Notes under the pieces: model-generated
The model's input: the letters and a program-made list of their open reading frames with translations, nothing else
Database searches by the model: none
Told to the model about the DNA's origin: nothing
Assembly (NCBI GenBank): GCA_900545725.1
Contig: URAI01000055.1
Span: forward strand, 1 to 16,114
DNA: 16,114 nt
Direction: 5' to 3'
From: an uncultured Eubacterium sp.
GTDB taxonomy: Bacteria; Bacillota; Clostridia; Lachnospirales; Lachnospiraceae
Program-made: the position numbers and the translations under genes
In this document: piece after piece, positions 13,110 to 16,114 of the stretch
Layout: every line of letters begins with the position of its first letter
Numbering within the stretch: the first letter of the stretch is position 1

Positions 13110-14195
13110 ATGTTTATTACATTATGTATTATTGCCTACAATGAACAAAATACGTTAAAGGCAGTATTAGATGATATAATTAATCAGGATTATAATCATG
13201 ATAATATTGAAGTACTGCTTGTAAACAGTGCTTCTACGGATAATACAAGACAGATAATGATGGATTTTGCAAAAGATAATATATGCAATGAAAGAATGCA
13301 TTTTAAAGATGTAAATGTACTTGAAAATCCTAAAAAGACACTGCCATGCGGCTGGAATGTGGCACTTGGAGCATATAAGGGAGAGGCAATTTTAAAAGTG
13401 GATGCCCATGCCCAGATACCAAGTGATTTTGTCAGTAAAAATGTGGCAGTACTTGAGTCTGGAGAAGATATATGCGGTGGACAAAGACCGAATATAATAG
13501 ATGAGCCTACAAAATGGAGAAAGACTTTACTTCTTGCCGAATCATCAATGTTTGGCTCAAGTATAGCACCTTACAGGAATAATCCCGGAAAATCTTATGT
13601 AAAATCAATGTTTCATGCAGCTTATAGAAGAAAGGTATTTGATACAATTGGCGGATTTAATGAGGAACTTGCAAGAACTGAGGACAATGAGATTCATTAT
13701 AGAATGAGAAAAGCAGGCTTTAAACTGTGCTTTGATCCGTCTATTATATCATATCAGCATACGAGAAGCAGCCTTAAGTCAATGCTTAAACAAAAGTATG
13801 CGAATGGATATTGGATTGGCCTTACAAGTGGTGTATGTATGCAGTGCCTTTCATTGTATCATTTTGTGCCATTTGTGTTTGTTATGGCAATTATATTATC
13901 AACACTTATATGTGCAGGCTTTAGTGGTGTATTTACAGGTGGAATTCTTTTGACAGTTTATAATATTATAGTTATACTTACAAAGGCGATGTGGAGTATA
14001 TATGCAGTTGTGGCAGTGCTTATGGCGGTGCTTGCAGTTATACAGTCAAAGGAAGACAGAAATATAACATGTATATTGCTGCCGTTATTATTTTTTATGC
14101 TGCACATAAGTTACGGAGTGGGAACTTTTATAGGACTTATAAAGATGCCATTCTGGGTGAAAGGAATTAAAGATGGAAGAAACAAGAAAAGATAA
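13110..14195 (+). CDS. Family 2 glycosyltransferase with C-terminal membrane helices
   Basis: Predicted inverting GT-A glycosyltransferase (361 aa) that would extend a lipid-linked sugar on the inner membrane face. It opens with the GT2 nucleotide-binding segment FITLCIIAYNEQNTL (2-16) and VLLVNSASTDNTRQI (35-49). KVDAHAQIP (96-104) supplies the DXD-like motif, and RTEDNEIHYRMRKAG (189-203) holds the ED motif for the catalytic base. Three hydrophobic segments at the end (about 248-275, 278-310 and 318-345) suggest membrane anchoring, as in ExoA-like enzymes. GATAGGAAT is found upstream of ATG 13110. The reading frame overlaps the next gene by 23 bp, so the two are translated from one message. 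Donor and acceptor are unknown. Confidence 0.9.
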   Translation: MFITLCIIAYNEQNTLKAVLDDIINQDYNHDNIEVLLVNSASTDNTRQIMMDFAKDNICNERMHFKDVNVLENPKKTLPCGWNVALGAYKGEAILKVDAHAQIPSDFVSKNVAVLESGEDICGGQRPNIIDEPTKWRKTLLLAESSMFGSSIAPYRNNPGKSYVKSMFHAAYRRKVFDTIGGFNEELARTEDNEIHYRMRKAGFKLCFDPSIISYQHTRSSLKSMLKQKYANGYWIGLTSGVCMQCLSLYHFVPFVFVMAIILSTLICAGFSGVFTGGILLTVYNIIVILTKAMWSIYAVVAVLMAVLAVIQSKEDRNITCILLPLLFFMLHISYGVGTFIGLIKMPFWVKGIKDGRNKKR

Positions 14196-16038
14196 AATCC
14201 AGCTATTAGTAAGGCGTATAGGTCTTATACTTACAGATATAATTCTTATTAATGGTTCTGTATTTTTATCACTTATAATGAGATTTGATATTGATATACA
14301 GTCAATTCCACAGGAATATATAGATAAATATTTTGATAATGTAATACCATTTACGATAATAGCACTTATATTATTCTGGTGTTTCAGAATGTATCACAGT
14401 CTGTGGCAGTATGCAAGTATTGCGGAGCTGTATAAGATAGTAGAGGCGTGTGTTGTAACAGAAATAGTACATTTCGGATTTACTGTTGCGATGGGATGGA
14501 TGCTTCCAAGAAGCTGTTATTTCTTATCAGGAGTATTTTTAATTCTTGCTATGGGTGCGAGCAGATTTATGTATAGAATGATAAGGACATTTCTACAGAA
14601 TTACAGACAGATGACAGAGCCGGTCAATATTATGATTATTGGTGCAGGTGAAGCTGCCAATGTGCTTATGCGTGAGATACAGAACTCAAGATATATGTAT
14701 AATTCAAGAGTTTCATGTATTATAGATGATGACCATAAGAAGGTAGGAAAATATATCCGTGGAGTCAAGGTCGTAGGAACGAGAGATAAGATAAAAGAAA
14801 GTGCCAGACTGTATGGAATAGATGAGATAATATTTGCCATTCCATCAGCGTCTGTTGAAGTTAAAAGAGATATTCTTAATATCTGTAAAGAAACGGACTG
14901 TAACTTAAAGATTCTTCCGGGAGTCTATCAGATGGTTGACGGTGAGGTTAATGTCAATTCCATCCGTAATGTAGACGTATTAGACCTTCTTGGGCGTGAT
15001 CCGATAGATGTTGATATTGAATCTATCATGGGATATGTAAAGGACAAGGTGGTAATGGTAACAGGCGGAGGCGGATCTATAGGTTCTGAGCTTTGCAGAC
15101 AGCTTGTAAGCCATCAGCCAAAATGTCTTATTATATTCGATATCTATGAAAATAATGCTTATGATATACAACAGGAATTAAAAATTAATTATCCTGATGC
15201 AAATGTTGTTACTCTTATAGGTTCAATAAGAAATACAAGACGTCTTGATGAAGTATTTTCTGAATACAGACCAGATATTATATATCATGCTGCTGCACAC
15301 AAGCATGTACCACTTATGGAAGCAAGCCCGAATGAGGCGGTTAAAAATAATGTTGTGGGTACATGGAATGTTGCTAAGATGGCTGATAAATATAATGTTG
15401 GCAAGTTTGTAATGATATCGACGGATAAGGCAGTTAATCCTACTAATGTAATGGGGGCTACCAAGCGTATCTGTGAAATGATAATACAGACATATAATGA
15501 GATATCAAAGACAGATTTTGTGGCTGTAAGATTCGGTAATGTATTGGGAAGTAATGGTTCTGTTATTCCGTTATTTAAAAGACAGATAGAAGCGGGAGGG
15601 CCGGTTACAGTTACACATCCTGATATTATAAGATATTTTATGACAATACCTGAGGCAGTATCACTTGTATTACAGGCAGGTGCATATGCTAAAGGTGGTG
15701 AGATATTTATTCTTGACATGGGAGATCCGGTTAAGATTGATGATCTTGCAAAGAATCTGATAAGATTATCAGGTTATACTCTGGGTGTTAATATGGAGAT
15801 TAAGTATACAGGCTTAAGACCGGGAGAGAAATTATATGAGGAACTTCTTATGAAAGAAGAAGGACTTCAGGATACTAAGAATAAACTTATCCATATAGGA
15901 AAACCGATAGAATTCGACAGGGAGCATTTCTTTGACAATCTTGAGATGTTAAAGGAAGCAGCATATTCAGAGACAGATGATATAAGAAGCCTGTTAAAAA
16001 GGGTTGCACCGACATACCATCCAAAAGAACAGTTATAA
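14173..16038 (+). CDS. Membrane NDP-sugar 4,6-dehydratase (PglF/CapD/WbpM type)
   Basis: Polytopic polysaccharide biosynthesis protein of 621 aa that probably converts UDP-GlcNAc to the UDP-4-keto-6-deoxy sugar, the first step toward bacillosamine-type sugars. Four N-terminal membrane helices (about 16-36, 57-75, 88-110, 115-135) precede a first Rossmann-like domain (IMIIGAGEAANVL, 153-165) and the catalytic SDR domain with MVTGGGGSIGSELCRQL (295-311). HAAAHKHVPLME (372-383) and MISTDKAVNPTNVMGATKR (414-432) are diagnostic of the PglF/WbpM/CapD family, where an altered TDK motif replaces the usual Tyr-xxx-Lys arrangement. The full length matches the long membrane-bound class. AAAGGAATT precedes ATG 14173, which lies inside the glycosyltransferase gene (23-bp overlap). 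It supplies substrate for the aminotransferase three genes upstream. Confidence 0.94.
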   Translation: MEETRKDKIQLLVRRIGLILTDIILINGSVFLSLIMRFDIDIQSIPQEYIDKYFDNVIPFTIIALILFWCFRMYHSLWQYASIAELYKIVEACVVTEIVHFGFTVAMGWMLPRSCYFLSGVFLILAMGASRFMYRMIRTFLQNYRQMTEPVNIMIIGAGEAANVLMREIQNSRYMYNSRVSCIIDDDHKKVGKYIRGVKVVGTRDKIKESARLYGIDEIIFAIPSASVEVKRDILNICKETDCNLKILPGVYQMVDGEVNVNSIRNVDVLDLLGRDPIDVDIESIMGYVKDKVVMVTGGGGSIGSELCRQLVSHQPKCLIIFDIYENNAYDIQQELKINYPDANVVTLIGSIRNTRRLDEVFSEYRPDIIYHAAAHKHVPLMEASPNEAVKNNVVGTWNVAKMADKYNVGKFVMISTDKAVNPTNVMGATKRICEMIIQTYNEISKTDFVAVRFGNVLGSNGSVIPLFKRQIEAGGPVTVTHPDIIRYFMTIPEAVSLVLQAGAYAKGGEIFILDMGDPVKIDDLAKNLIRLSGYTLGVNMEIKYTGLRPGEKLYEELLMKEEGLQDTKNKLIHIGKPIEFDREHFFDNLEMLKEAAYSETDDIRSLLKRVAPTYHPKEQL

Positions 16039-16114
16039 TTGTGATTTGTTGAAACAAGGGGTGTAGAGACGGGCAGGCTGTGGCTGATATGTAAGATTTG
16101 TACGCTGATGGGAA
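16039..16114. other. Right-edge remainder
   Basis: The last 76 bp follow the dehydratase stop. I see no terminator and no ORF that can be judged. The absence of a terminator is compatible with the glycan operon running on. Confidence 0.5.

Overview
The window looks like chromosomal DNA from a low-GC, spore-forming Clostridia, most likely a member of the Lachnospiraceae. The evidence is heavy use of AGA and ATA codons, AT-rich intergenic DNA, a YtvI/AI-2E-type membrane protein and a CotS-type spore coat protein, and a secreted protein ending in 22-residue Tyr-Gly-Trp-Trp repeats of a kind I associate with this family. The genus assignment is inference. All convincing genes lie on the + strand. 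I saw no tRNA, rRNA, CRISPR array, transposase or phage gene.

Left part (1-6250): housekeeping genes, mostly separately spaced. These are an AAC(3)-family N-acetyltransferase whose frame stays open to the left edge, a short RluA-family pseudouridine synthase, a YtvI-like membrane protein, prolyl-tRNA synthetase (proS, the short type with a C-terminal cysteine cluster), and a CCA-adding tRNA nucleotidyltransferase. A 54-bp near-perfect hairpin lies between the pseudouridine synthase and the membrane protein. The proS leader holds three tandem copies of a 16-bp repeat. A long imperfect hairpin follows cca.

Middle part (6500-11000): envelope and spore-coat genes. A secreted calcineurin-like phosphoesterase carries seven tandem 66-bp repeat units at its C-terminus. 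Its terminator hairpin contains the ribosome binding site of the next gene, a CotS-like kinase-fold protein whose catalytic Asp appears to be replaced by Ser. About 225 bp of structured, riboswitch-like leader then precedes a lipoprotein with PEGA-type repeats.

Right part (11000-16114): a glycan biosynthesis cluster. In order it has a DegT-family PLP aminotransferase (possibly coupled to a 10-codon GTG-start leader ORF), a membrane-bound phosphoglycosyl transferase, a family 2 glycosyltransferase, and a membrane-anchored NDP-sugar 4,6-dehydratase of the PglF/CapD/WbpM type. Together the dehydratase, aminotransferase and phosphoglycosyl transferase resemble the first steps of bacillosamine-type (2,4-diamino-2,4,6-trideoxyhexose) lipid-linked glycan assembly. 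The acetyltransferase expected between the aminotransferase and transferase steps (PglD-like) is not in the window. The cluster probably continues past the right edge.

The most interesting undescribed signals are the structured leader at about 9355-9529, the coupled micro-ORF at 11039-11071, the terminator that holds a ribosome binding site at 8283-8321, and the 16-bp tandem repeats before proS.
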